From Candidatus Saccharibacteria bacterium UBA6664 (GTDB lineage: Bacteria; Patescibacteriota; Saccharimonadia; Saccharimonadales; Saccharimonadaceae), in NCBI GenBank assembly GCA_002455275.1, contig DKKO01000001.1, positions 166,799 through 230,798 of the forward strand: a DNA stretch of 64,000 nt. The letters are read 5' to 3'. The notes under the pieces are model-generated. The model did not search any database and was not told the origin of the DNA. It was given only the letters and a program-made list of their open reading frames with translations. Below are positions 25,438-33,291 of this stretch, piece by piece (position 1 is the stretch's first letter; every line of letters begins with the position of its first letter). The position numbers and the translations under genes were made by a program.

Positions 25438-25629
25438 CTACTTTTTCTTTTCAAGTAACTTCATAATGTCTTCTCTTTTGTAACGCCTATCACCACGTGT
25501 TCCAAAACGCACGGCAACCAAGTAGCCTTTGGCATCCCACGCCCTAAGGGTATTTGGATGGCAATTCAGCAGCTCACACGCTTGCTTGAGCGTGAGTAGC
25601 TTCGGCTGTTTTTGCTCTGATTGTGTCAT
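25438..25629 (-). CDS. Small MerR/excisionase-like HTH protein
   Basis: 63 aa from the ATG at 25629. LLTLKQACELLNCHPNTLRAWDAKGYL is a winged helix-turn-helix of the MerR/Xis type, ending with the DRRYKREDIMKLL wing. It lacks an effector domain. As the first gene before the CDF transporter it may regulate it, or it may act as the excisionase of the element. Confidence 0.7.
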   Translation of the reverse strand: MTQSEQKQPKLLTLKQACELLNCHPNTLRAWDAKGYLVAVRFGTRGDRRYKREDIMKLLEKKK

Positions 25630-25682
25630 ACTATAACTATACACGACTTACCAGAAACGTGTTTTGAGAGAAGTGATGACAT

Positions 25683-27290
25683 ATGAGCTTACACGGCAAA
25701 GAAAAAATCTATTTTTTTATCAACAGACTGATTGACGAACGTGAAGTTACCGAGAATGGTAAGCCTATTGGTCTGCACCCTGCAAACGACCTAGTAAACA
25801 AATACCAGCCAATGGACTTTGTTCAGATGGTCAATAAGATAGAAAAAGAGCATAACGCCGCACGGCTGATTGCTATGCCAACCGACCAAACGTACAACAA
25901 GTACCTGATTGAACTGCTGCCTGATTTTGACAAATACGTGCAGGAACTGCGTAAAGACCCCAAGTACCTTGATTGGATTGGCGAAAAGCCTGAAAAGGAC
26001 ACGCCGCCAAAACAAGAGCCACTATCGGTAAACCACGCTCGTAAAAATGGCGTGATGACTGGCAAAGAAAAGATACAGGCTGTTGTTGAAGAAATAAACA
26101 ACAAGTATCAGGGGCTGATAACTGGTAACACCGTGCTACTGCACTCAGGCAACTTAGAAGAACGAGGCTTACAGATGCACGAGCAAAAGCAAGTGCTGGA
26201 CATTTTGGCTAACGATAAAAAGGTCATCAAATATACTGCCAAGAATGAGTACGATAGCCGTGCCAATATACACCCACGAGACCAAGTAGACATTCACGAA
26301 GTAGCAATGGACGAACTTGATGCAAACGAGATGTTTGACCGCATCCTTGAGCAGCAGCAATACCAAGTTCAGGTTCTGCTAGCATTTGCCGCACTAGCTG
26401 ACGAACTGCTCGGCGATGCCGAACTAGAACATCAAAAAGATGTTTACTTACTAAGGCTGTTCTACAACAGGGTTGTAGCTATTCTTGATGCGGTAGTTTC
26501 TGCTGGCGTACTTATTGAAGATGACAAGCTAGACTTTTCATACGTTAGGATAACTGCCCTTATTGAAGATGTGATGAGCAAGCCAACAATGAAAGACTGG
26601 CAAAAAGATGCACCTGAACTGTATGAAACATTGCTTGGAAACGCCGAAGATATAGGCGAGGGTTGGAAGTATAGTCGTACCGAGGTATTGAAATACTACG
26701 CAAGACTACAAAAGTATTGGATGCTCAACAGCCACGTTGAGTTTGAGCTTGATGAAAAGCTGACCGCTGCTTTTGCTGAAATGGACGAATTGATAGCCGC
26801 ACACAAAATAGCAGCTCGTGAGGCAACTGATAATTGGTATAAGCGTACTGATGCGTTTGCTAAAGATTTTCGTAAAAAACGAGGGGTCGTTATCAACAAA
26901 GAACCTAAACCCCAACCAAATTATCCTGATGATGCACCTGCCCATTTTGATGATGACGAAGAAGAATCAAGCGAGCCAAAAAGCACTGAAACGGCTCAAG
27001 ATAAAGTTCGGTTTGATGCTAAAGCGAGCAAGCTAACCTATAACGGCAAGTCGTGCGAAATACCCGACGAAACACTTGAATACTATATGTGCAAGCTAGT
27101 CTTCAAGAACCGTAGGTCAGCCGCAAATGAAGACGACATACTTGAACACACTACAAAAAGCCAAGATAGCCAACGTGCTGTGTATGACGCTCACTTACGA
27201 GTAAACAAAAGGGTTAAAAAAGAATTAGGTATTGAGAAGTTGCTAAGTTGTAGAGCGGCAAAAGTGCGAATAACTACAAAATATCAGTAG
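25683..27290 (+). CDS. Large protein of the integrative module, unknown function
   Basis: 535 aa, no membrane segments. The N-terminus reads GKEKIYFFINRLIDEREV. Middle regions are helix rich. The linker around 415-440 is acidic (DDAPAHFDDDEEESSEP), and the last 80 residues (CKLVFKNRRSAANEDDILEHT and VNKRVKKELGI) look like a winged-helix DNA-binding domain. It is divergent from the HTH/CDF operon and precedes the replication genes. I do not recognise the family; a replication or partition regulator of the element is a guess. Confidence 0.5.
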   Translation: MSLHGKEKIYFFINRLIDEREVTENGKPIGLHPANDLVNKYQPMDFVQMVNKIEKEHNAARLIAMPTDQTYNKYLIELLPDFDKYVQELRKDPKYLDWIGEKPEKDTPPKQEPLSVNHARKNGVMTGKEKIQAVVEEINNKYQGLITGNTVLLHSGNLEERGLQMHEQKQVLDILANDKKVIKYTAKNEYDSRANIHPRDQVDIHEVAMDELDANEMFDRILEQQQYQVQVLLAFAALADELLGDAELEHQKDVYLLRLFYNRVVAILDAVVSAGVLIEDDKLDFSYVRITALIEDVMSKPTMKDWQKDAPELYETLLGNAEDIGEGWKYSRTEVLKYYARLQKYWMLNSHVEFELDEKLTAAFAEMDELIAAHKIAAREATDNWYKRTDAFAKDFRKKRGVVINKEPKPQPNYPDDAPAHFDDDEEESSEPKSTETAQDKVRFDAKASKLTYNGKSCEIPDETLEYYMCKLVFKNRRSAANEDDILEHTTKSQDSQRAVYDAHLRVNKRVKKELGIEKLLSCRAAKVRITTKYQ

Positions 27291-27345
27291 TAAAATGTGA
27301 GCGAACTGTGAGCCAATGAGCGTCTAGGTTGGCTCGTATGCCGTG

Positions 27346-27375
27346 AAAGTAGTCTCGTTAGTGAGGCTACTTTTT
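27346..27375 (+). terminator. Hairpin after the 535-aa gene
   Basis: AAAGTAGTCTC and GAGGCTACTTT pair (one G-T) around GTTAGT and run into TTTTT. It lies 55 bp after the stop. Confidence 0.65.
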
Positions 27376-27377
27376 AT

Positions 27378-27584
27378 ATGGCAACGAAGAATAAACCACT
27401 ACCAGCAGAACCACAAGACAATGCCGCAAACGATGGCGTGGCTGCTGAGTTGAGCGATGAGGCTGTACGCAACCTCACTGGTTTCTTTGACGTTCTCATA
27501 CAGATGGACTTTGCCTCTAAGCAACGTAATGAACAAAGGAATGAAAATGATGATTTTCTACAAGGTAGTGCGAATAGCACTTAA
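27378..27584 (+). CDS. Small polar protein
   Basis: 68 aa, rich in Asn, Asp, Glu and Ala, with a central helix DEAVRNLTGFFDVLIQMDF. It begins directly after a terminator with no ribosome-binding site, so it may be leaderless or not translated. It overlaps the start of the next short frame. No family recognised. Confidence 0.35.
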   Translation: MATKNKPLPAEPQDNAANDGVAAELSDEAVRNLTGFFDVLIQMDFASKQRNEQRNENDDFLQGSANST

Positions 27585-27669
27585 CAAATTGATTAGCCTA
27601 CTTCTTTCAGCTTGGTCTTGGGCAAGCAATAAAGAAATAGCGATGGAACGGAAGAAAAATGACCGTTAG
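27547..27669 (+). CDS. Small amphipathic protein
   Basis: 40 aa (MMIFYKVVRIALNKLISLLLSAW, then a basic MERKKNDR tail) from the ATG at 27547; AAAGGA ends seven bases before this ATG. A single hydrophobic helix suggests membrane association. It overlaps the previous frame and the SpoVG-like start, so translation would be coupled. Confidence 0.35.
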   Translation: MMIFYKVVRIALNKLISLLLSAWSWASNKEIAMERKKNDR

Positions 27670-27970
27670 CGAAGTAAGCATCACGCCAGTCAAACCGACT
27701 GACGGGCTTGTCGCCTTTGCAAGCTGTGTGATTGACGGGCAGCTATTTATTGGCTCGCTCGGCGTACATCAACGGCTTGACGGTACAGGCTATCGCATAA
27801 CCTACCCAACTAAGAAAGTTGGCTCACGCCAGCTCAACTTCTACCACCCCGTAAATAAAGAGGCTGGAAAGTTGATTGAGCAAGCGATAGTGGCTAAATG
27901 CCTTGAGCTATTTGAAAGAAGTGATGAACAGTATGATAGACACAGTAAAGCTACTCATACCCGTACATAA
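27659..27970 (+). CDS. SpoVG-like protein
   Basis: 103 aa. Sequence GLVAFASCVIDGQLFIGSLGVHQ, then YRITYPTKKVGSRQLNFYHPVNKEAG matches the SpoVG fold (compare FVxMPSRK and HPIN motifs in known SpoVG). SpoVG is a nucleic-acid-binding regulator in Firmicutes; SpoVG-like genes are frequent on plasmids and integrative elements. It overlaps the initiator gene. Confidence 0.7.
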   Translation: MTVSEVSITPVKPTDGLVAFASCVIDGQLFIGSLGVHQRLDGTGYRITYPTKKVGSRQLNFYHPVNKEAGKLIEQAIVAKCLELFERSDEQYDRHSKATHTRT

Positions 27971-29060
27971 TCCGCTTGTTTTTGACGGCAGCAGGTTCAC
28001 GCCAATCACACTTGAGCAGCTCGTAAACAGTAGAGGCTACGGTAAGACATTCCTCAACCCCTCGCCAACATACGCCAAGATGGGCAAGTATATGCCACGC
28101 CTGACAATGTACAAGCGAGTTACAAGGGTTGGCGTTGTCTACCAGTTAGCAGCTGAGTTTTCAGCACCCAAGATGTTGTTTGGCAATAACTTTGATGAGC
28201 TGGAAGAAAAAGACTTTGATGCTCTTCTAACGGCACTGCAAATGTCCTTACAAGAGTTGCTCGGTCATAAGTTCTTCAAGCCACAGCTTGCCCACGCTGA
28301 TATTGCGGCTTGGCATCCCTCAAAGAACATAGTGTTTCTTGACTACACGTCGTGCCAAACAATCCTCAATACAATCGGCAAGCTGGATGTGAGTAAGATG
28401 TACGACTTACAGAAAACGGACTTTCGTGATGGACACGTTGTACACATTCACGCCAACTCACTTGATATAGCCTTTTACGACAAAATGGCTGACCTGCTAA
28501 AAGCAAAGAAAAGCGGCAAACGGGCATTTGAAAATGACAGCACCGTGCAGCTCAATTTACTTGAGGGTTTATCTGAATACCGCCCAATGGAAGTATTTAG
28601 GTATGAGGTACGTTTTGTCGGTAGAGCATCTATCAAGCGAGCCTACCCCGATTTAGAACAATGGACATTTGAGAACCTATATAAAAAGAGGTTGTGCCAG
28701 AACACCTTGCTCAAACATTGGAACAAAATCACAAGCTCGGTTGATATGCTCGCCCTTGACGTAAAAGAACCGTACGAGTTGCTACAGAACTACCTTGAGG
28801 CAAATGAAGACGTAACACCACAGGCTGCACTTGCGGCAGTCGCTGGTTTGGTTATCGCCAGCCAAGTAGGTAATGTCGGGCTACGCAACGTACTTGAGGC
28901 TCGTTATGGCAAGCAAGCGTGGTATCGCATAAAACCACTGCTCAAACCGCCAGAACCATACCGCTATACAGCCTTTGTACATATAGACGAGGCTTTACAG
29001 CGTTTCACGCCTACACGTATGTCAGACTTTCTATCAAACATTGAAAATACTGGTAAGTAA
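27933..29060 (+). CDS. Replication initiator of the phage gpII/X type
   Basis: 375 aa from the ATG at 27933 (MIDTVKLLIPVHNP), the usual start of gpII/X initiators. Motifs: HPSKNIVFLDYTS, the HIHANSLDIAFYDK (partly H-x-H), and FRYEVRFVGRASIKR near 215-230, typical of this HUH-related class. It would nick and start rolling-circle copying. It sits between the SpoVG-like gene and the serine recombinase, so the module can probably replicate as a circle. Confidence 0.75.
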   Translation: MIDTVKLLIPVHNPLVFDGSRFTPITLEQLVNSRGYGKTFLNPSPTYAKMGKYMPRLTMYKRVTRVGVVYQLAAEFSAPKMLFGNNFDELEEKDFDALLTALQMSLQELLGHKFFKPQLAHADIAAWHPSKNIVFLDYTSCQTILNTIGKLDVSKMYDLQKTDFRDGHVVHIHANSLDIAFYDKMADLLKAKKSGKRAFENDSTVQLNLLEGLSEYRPMEVFRYEVRFVGRASIKRAYPDLEQWTFENLYKKRLCQNTLLKHWNKITSSVDMLALDVKEPYELLQNYLEANEDVTPQAALAAVAGLVIASQVGNVGLRNVLEARYGKQAWYRIKPLLKPPEPYRYTAFVHIDEALQRFTPTRMSDFLSNIENTGK

Positions 29061-29087
29061 TGTTAAGTTATAAAGGAGTAAACAATT

Positions 29088-30659
29088 ATGGAAACTAAGC
29101 TAATCCTAATCGCACGAGTATCAGATATTGAGCAACGTAAAGCGTTGCCAGCTCAGAAGTTGCGACTTGAACGGTACGCAGAACAAAAGCAGCTACCGTC
29201 TGAGTACCACGAGTTTGACGAGAGTGCTCACAAGGATGTTCGTCAGAAGTTCGGTAAACTCGTTGAGCATATTCAAAAGCAATCTGGCTTGTGTTACGTA
29301 GTCTTTGATAAGATAGACCGCTTTACCCGTGATAGTAGCCAAGAAGAGGTAAAGGCATTGCAGCAGCTCGTCAAGCTCGGCAAGATTGAACTGCACTTCC
29401 CGAATGATAGCCTCTACATTGATAAAAACTCATCGGCAGCTGATTGGTTTAGGCTCGGTATTGGTATGGCACTAGCAAAATACTACTCAGATAGTATCCG
29501 TGATAACGTCAAGCGTCGCTTTGAGCAGATGCTGAGCGAGGGTATATGGGTACATAGAGCACCCATCGGCTATTTGAACGTACAAAAAGGCGGTACGCCT
29601 CAGAAACCCCTCAAAGACATTGAGGTTGATGATACAAAGGCACACTACATAGTAAAAGCGTTTGAGATGCGAGCAAGAGGCGTATCGTACGCCGTCATTG
29701 CTAAAGAACTTGGGGCTATGGGCTTTCGTAGCAATATCGCTGGCAGTAAAGCACCCAACAAGGCATTTCTTGAACGTATTTTGAGCAATGAGTTTTACTG
29801 TGGGTTTATGGTCCACGCTGGCAGACGCTATCCGCACAAGTATCCGCCACTTATCAGTCGTGGCTTATATAACCAAGTGCAGCGTGTCCGTGATGAACGT
29901 AAACACGAAAAGACTAAGTACGACAGCAAAGACTTTACGCTCAAAAAGATAGTGAAGTGCGGCAAGTGCGGACGTGCAGTATCGCCGTTCAAGGCTCGTA
30001 ATACTGTGTATTTACGATGTGCTAACCCCAAATGCGATAATCCCAATACAGCCGTGAGCCTTGTTATTGATGAGATAGCGGCAGACATAGGGTTTATAGA
30101 TGTACCAGAGAACCTGTTAGATAAAGTCATCGCCGAGCTGCGTAACCGCCACAATGACCAGCAAACATACTTTACGCAAAACATTGAGCAGACCCGTGCC
30201 GAGTACGACAAACTCAAAGAAAAGATGCGTAAGGTTTACTATGACTTGCTTGAGGGTCGTATTACACAGACATTCCACGACGATATTGCAACTGAGCTAG
30301 AAAAGAAACAGCAGGAACTGAATGACCGCCTAAAGTTGCTAACAAGTGATAACAAACAGTTCCAAGTAACCGCCTCTTACCTGTTAGACTTGGCTCAACG
30401 GGCTGAACAGCTGTTCAAAGAGAGCGATGAGGGGCTAAGACAGAAGTTGCTAGAATACGTACTTTCAAACATTGAATTAAAGGACAAAAAGCTGTCTTAT
30501 ATACTCAACGACCCCTTTAGAACCATCGTTGAGGCAAAGAAAAAGAGCCTTTCGGCTCATAATTCAAATATTTGGTGCGGGTTAGGAGACTCTAACTCCT
30601 GGCCTCTTCCATGGCAAGGAAGCGCTCTAACAACTGAGCTAAACCCGCGTATAGGTTGA
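29088..30659 (+). CDS. Large serine recombinase 2, reading through tRNA-Gly
   Basis: 523 aa. The resolvase domain is LIARVSDIEQRKALPAQ (catalytic Ser of RVS), YVVFDKIDRFTRD, then a recombinase domain, a zinc ribbon (CGKCGRAV, CANPKC) and a coiled coil (about 340-420). The last ~27 codons (GDSNSWPLPW..TELNP) are the antisense of the tRNA-Gly gene, so the true conserved end is near residue 495. The integrase gene abutting a tRNA is the normal layout of an integrated element. AAGGAG precedes the ATG. Confidence 0.93.
   Translation: METKLILIARVSDIEQRKALPAQKLRLERYAEQKQLPSEYHEFDESAHKDVRQKFGKLVEHIQKQSGLCYVVFDKIDRFTRDSSQEEVKALQQLVKLGKIELHFPNDSLYIDKNSSAADWFRLGIGMALAKYYSDSIRDNVKRRFEQMLSEGIWVHRAPIGYLNVQKGGTPQKPLKDIEVDDTKAHYIVKAFEMRARGVSYAVIAKELGAMGFRSNIAGSKAPNKAFLERILSNEFYCGFMVHAGRRYPHKYPPLISRGLYNQVQRVRDERKHEKTKYDSKDFTLKKIVKCGKCGRAVSPFKARNTVYLRCANPKCDNPNTAVSLVIDEIAADIGFIDVPENLLDKVIAELRNRHNDQQTYFTQNIEQTRAEYDKLKEKMRKVYYDLLEGRITQTFHDDIATELEKKQQELNDRLKLLTSDNKQFQVTASYLLDLAQRAEQLFKESDEGLRQKLLEYVLSNIELKDKKLSYILNDPFRTIVEAKKKSLSAHNSNIWCGLGDSNSWPLPWQGSALTTELNPRIG
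30573..30648 (-). tRNA. tRNA-Gly (GCC) with an altered G19-C56 pair
   Basis: Acceptor GCGGGTT/AACCCGC, anticodon stem CTTCC/GGAAG with loop TTGCCAT giving GCC, variable region AGGCC, T-stem AGGAG/CTCCT, CCA encoded. The D-loop is AGTTGTTA (G18, T19) and the T-loop TTAGAGT (A56). In ordinary tRNAs positions 19 and 56 are G and C and pair in the elbow; here they are T and A, which could still pair. The other stems are intact, so this is not decay. Confidence 0.95.
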
Positions 30660-30672
30660 AATGTGCTGCTCA

Positions 30673-30697
30673 CTCTAACAACTGAGCTAGACTCGCA
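30673..30697 (-). repeat. Partial copy of the tRNA-Gly 5' half
   Basis: Bases 30673-30689 repeat tRNA-Gly bases 30625-30641 exactly (D-arm), followed by a diverged acceptor strand. It lies upstream of the tRNA in its sense. Not a complete tRNA. Confidence 0.6.
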
Positions 30698-30816
30698 TGT
30701 GTTTCAAGACACGATTATAGGGAATATAGGGTTAATTTTCAAGACCAGCATGGCGTGTTAATCGCAAGTAAGTAGGCGTATAATAAAAGTACACATAAAT
30801 GGAGGTGAATTTGGCC

Positions 30817-31350
30817 ATGTCTGGATTCGCGAAAACACTACTTGTAACATTGCTTTGCGTCGTGGTTGCGCTTGGCGCTTCGGCCGGAGTGTACTACTGG
30901 CAGCAGCAAAAAATCGACACGCTCACGGATAAAAATACCAACCTCACTAGCGACATCAATGTGCTAGAAAACCAAGCGAATGCTGGCAAAACGCCCGCTA
31001 CCACCGCAGCGACGAATGAATACACATCTCGCAAGGGGGTAAAGCTGGTGGTGTATACACCAACAAAAGGCGAGCAGGTGAGTAGCCCGCTGTACGTAAG
31101 TGGTAAAGTGCCCGGTAGCTGGTCGTTTGAAGCGAGCTTTCCTATAAAACTGGTAGATGAAACTGGCAATGTGATCGCGCAAGCTCAAGGCACACTGCTG
31201 GACGATTGGATGACCTCTGCGCTGCTGCCATTTAATGCAAAACTTAGCTGGACTACCGCACCAAAAGGCGCGCTTTCGCTGGTGCTCGAAAAAGACAATC
31301 CATCTGGCATGTCATCTAATGAAGACTCGCTGACGATACAACTGAAGTAG
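30817..31350 (+). CDS. Membrane-anchored Gmad2-domain protein
   Basis: 177 aa from the ATG at 30817; GGAGGTGAA eight bases upstream decides this start. One N-terminal helix (about 5-27), a coiled-coil/low-complexity linker, then the Gmad2 Ig-like domain (GVKLVVYTPTKGEQVSSPLYVSG to DSLTIQL). The domain is known from spore-germination proteins and from many surface proteins. Probably an extracellular binding domain. AlaRS-like genes begin 70 bp downstream but from their own promoter. Confidence 0.8.
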   Translation: MSGFAKTLLVTLLCVVVALGASAGVYYWQQQKIDTLTDKNTNLTSDINVLENQANAGKTPATTAATNEYTSRKGVKLVVYTPTKGEQVSSPLYVSGKVPGSWSFEASFPIKLVDETGNVIAQAQGTLLDDWMTSALLPFNAKLSWTTAPKGALSLVLEKDNPSGMSSNEDSLTIQLK

Positions 31351-31376
31351 CGAAAAACTTCCGCCAGGGGAGAAAC

Positions 31377-31405
31377 TTGTAAATATTTAGCAAAAGTGGT
31401 ATAAT
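31377..31405 (+). promoter_or_regulatory. Promoter of the AlaRS-like gene
   Basis: TTGTAA (31377-31382), 17-bp spacer, TATAAT (31400-31405), 15 bp before the ATG. Strong sigma-70 type match. Confidence 0.8.
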
Positions 31406-31420
31406 AGACAGAACAACTGT

Positions 31421-32569
31421 ATGAGCACACCTGGCGAGAACTATAGCTACGAGGACATGCGCGATACTCGAGAGCGAGTACTTGCCATTAGCTCTGATGT
31501 GCTGCAGGCCTACGGCTACATGTTTGAAACAAACACCGATGTAAAAACTACGAATCACGATTTGCTCTTCATGATTTCTGGTGGCGTAATCTACGAAGAC
31601 GTATTGGCGGGCGATGAGGCTGCGCCAGAATATCCGCGCCAAGCTTCATTGCAGCGCTGTATACGAACCGATGGCCTAGACAAAATCGGCGTATCTGGCC
31701 GACACCATGTGTCGTTTGATATGCTCGGTCACTTCAGCTTTTATGAAGCAGACGCTACAGAGGCACGACACTTGGCTATATTGCCAGCTATAGAAATACT
31801 ACAGCAACTGGGCATAGAAAACGTGTTTGCACGATGCCACCCCGACGATATTGAGTCAAGATATTTGCTCGAATCTACAGGCATGGAAGTGCTGGTAGAT
31901 ACCGAGAACGTGCATGTATGCAACCAACGGCGACGAAGTGGATATAGAGTTGAGCTTGGTCGATATGTTGACGGTGCCCCAACCGAAATGTGGAATATCG
32001 TATTTACACTGTATGAAGGTGTAGATCAAAGCCGAGTGCCGCTAGAAGTTGTGGCTTTTGATTCGGGTGCGAGCGTAGACAGGCTAGTAGCGGCCGTAGA
32101 CGGCGCGGCGACCAATTTTGAAGCTGATGCGTGGGTACAGTCTAAACAATCGATGCAAGAGCTTCCAGATACTGTAGCAAACAGAATAGCCGACCTAACC
32201 CGTGCAGTATGCACGCTGCAAGAATCGGGCGTACAGCCAGGCGCGAAAAAAGACGCCTATGTAGCACGAAAACTATATACAGAACTAATTCGCTGTGAGA
32301 TGGAACATCCAGGTACAGACCTGGCACAGGTCGTACGCGATGTTGTGGCAGCTCATGGCTTTAGTGATGTAGCTATTGATGCGATTCACATGCTAGAGCT
32401 AGAGCGCGTACGCATAGAAAGCCTCATAAAAAGAGGTACACGCCACGTAACAACCTATATGGCTCGCCATGGCGACGTGATCGATGAGACTGGTTACGCG
32501 TATCTAAAAGACACATTCGGCCTTGATAGCACTATTGTCGATACGATACGACAGGCTACAGCCAACTAG
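31421..32569 (+). CDS. Diverged alanyl-tRNA synthetase-like protein A
   Basis: 382 aa, class II aaRS-like. RCIRTDGLDKIG and GRHHVSFDMLGHFSF match the AlaRS motif-2 region. A weakened motif 3 is DSGASVDRL, against the usual D-T-G-M-G-L-E-R. Near the C-terminus YLKDTFGLDSTIVDTI matches the AlaRS segment that ends the tRNA-recognition domain. The GPCGPC(S/T)E signature, editing domain and C-Ala domain are absent. It is divergent from the operon ending at 32566 (overlap 4 bp, convergent). It may be a paralogue adapted to activate an amino acid or carry it to another acceptor, or a regulatory partner of protein B. Function not known. Confidence 0.7.
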   Translation: MSTPGENYSYEDMRDTRERVLAISSDVLQAYGYMFETNTDVKTTNHDLLFMISGGVIYEDVLAGDEAAPEYPRQASLQRCIRTDGLDKIGVSGRHHVSFDMLGHFSFYEADATEARHLAILPAIEILQQLGIENVFARCHPDDIESRYLLESTGMEVLVDTENVHVCNQRRRSGYRVELGRYVDGAPTEMWNIVFTLYEGVDQSRVPLEVVAFDSGASVDRLVAAVDGAATNFEADAWVQSKQSMQELPDTVANRIADLTRAVCTLQESGVQPGAKKDAYVARKLYTELIRCEMEHPGTDLAQVVRDVVAAHGFSDVAIDAIHMLELERVRIESLIKRGTRHVTTYMARHGDVIDETGYAYLKDTFGLDSTIVDTIRQATAN

Positions 32570-33288
32570 TTAGCAAGTAGCTCGGCGGCCATAGCGTAGT
32601 TTGTTGCGCTGGTGGCTAGTGCTCGTACAATACGACTGTCTTGCTCTGATAGTTCATCCATGGTTGTGCGAACATAGCGAAGACCGCCAAAATATACTTC
32701 GTCAAACGCATGCGCATACCGAATGCCAGCAAGACACACGTCACTCATCAAAAAATGCGATTGAAGGCCTTCGCCGACAAGCTTTAGCCGGTCAGATTTG
32801 CTGGTAATTTCTTGAGCGGTGGTAGAAAGTAAACTTGCTCGCAAGCCAGTAGGGTAGGTGTGAAACAGTCGTACATATGAATCGACGTCAACTTCACCGG
32901 TTTTTATAACGAGTGATCGAGCTAGATCGCCCGCGAATGACTCAGGCAACCATGGACCAACTGACCAAGGCTTAACGATTGGGTCAACATCGGCGCCGTC
33001 ATGAATCGCAGCTACTTTCGTGTAGAAAGAATCTGCGTCTTGATACGCTATACCTATCCCCTGAGCGGGTATCATTAGTGCATCATCGCTCTCAACGATC
33101 GAGGCTGGCTCTATATCATTACGCTGTAGGTCACGTCGCAATTCGTCGAAAAAATCTTCACGTGCGACTTCATCAACAACTAAAAAGTCTGTGTAAGAAT
33201 CTGGTTCGTGGCCGGTTGAAAGAACACCGGCACCTGGATGAGCTTGAGCGATATCGTGTATGAGTTCAATCCGCTGCAAAGATGACAC
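32566..33288 (-). CDS. Putative nucleotidyltransferase-fold protein
   Basis: 240 aa. VLSTGHEPDSYTDFLVVDE resembles a weakened GS-x(n)-D-x-D nucleotidyltransferase motif. The middle has WSVGPWLPESFAGDLARSLVI and YPTGLRASLL, as in some aminoglycoside/lincosamide-type nucleotidyltransferases. Catalytic carboxylates are not clearly complete, so it may be inactive or a different fold. It is the last gene of the minus-strand operon with the radical SAM enzyme 3 bp upstream. Confidence 0.4.
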   Translation of the reverse strand: MSSLQRIELIHDIAQAHPGAGVLSTGHEPDSYTDFLVVDEVAREDFFDELRRDLQRNDIEPASIVESDDALMIPAQGIGIAYQDADSFYTKVAAIHDGADVDPIVKPWSVGPWLPESFAGDLARSLVIKTGEVDVDSYVRLFHTYPTGLRASLLSTTAQEITSKSDRLKLVGEGLQSHFLMSDVCLAGIRYAHAFDEVYFGGLRYVRTTMDELSEQDSRIVRALATSATNYAMAAELLAN

Positions 33289-33291
33289 GAC

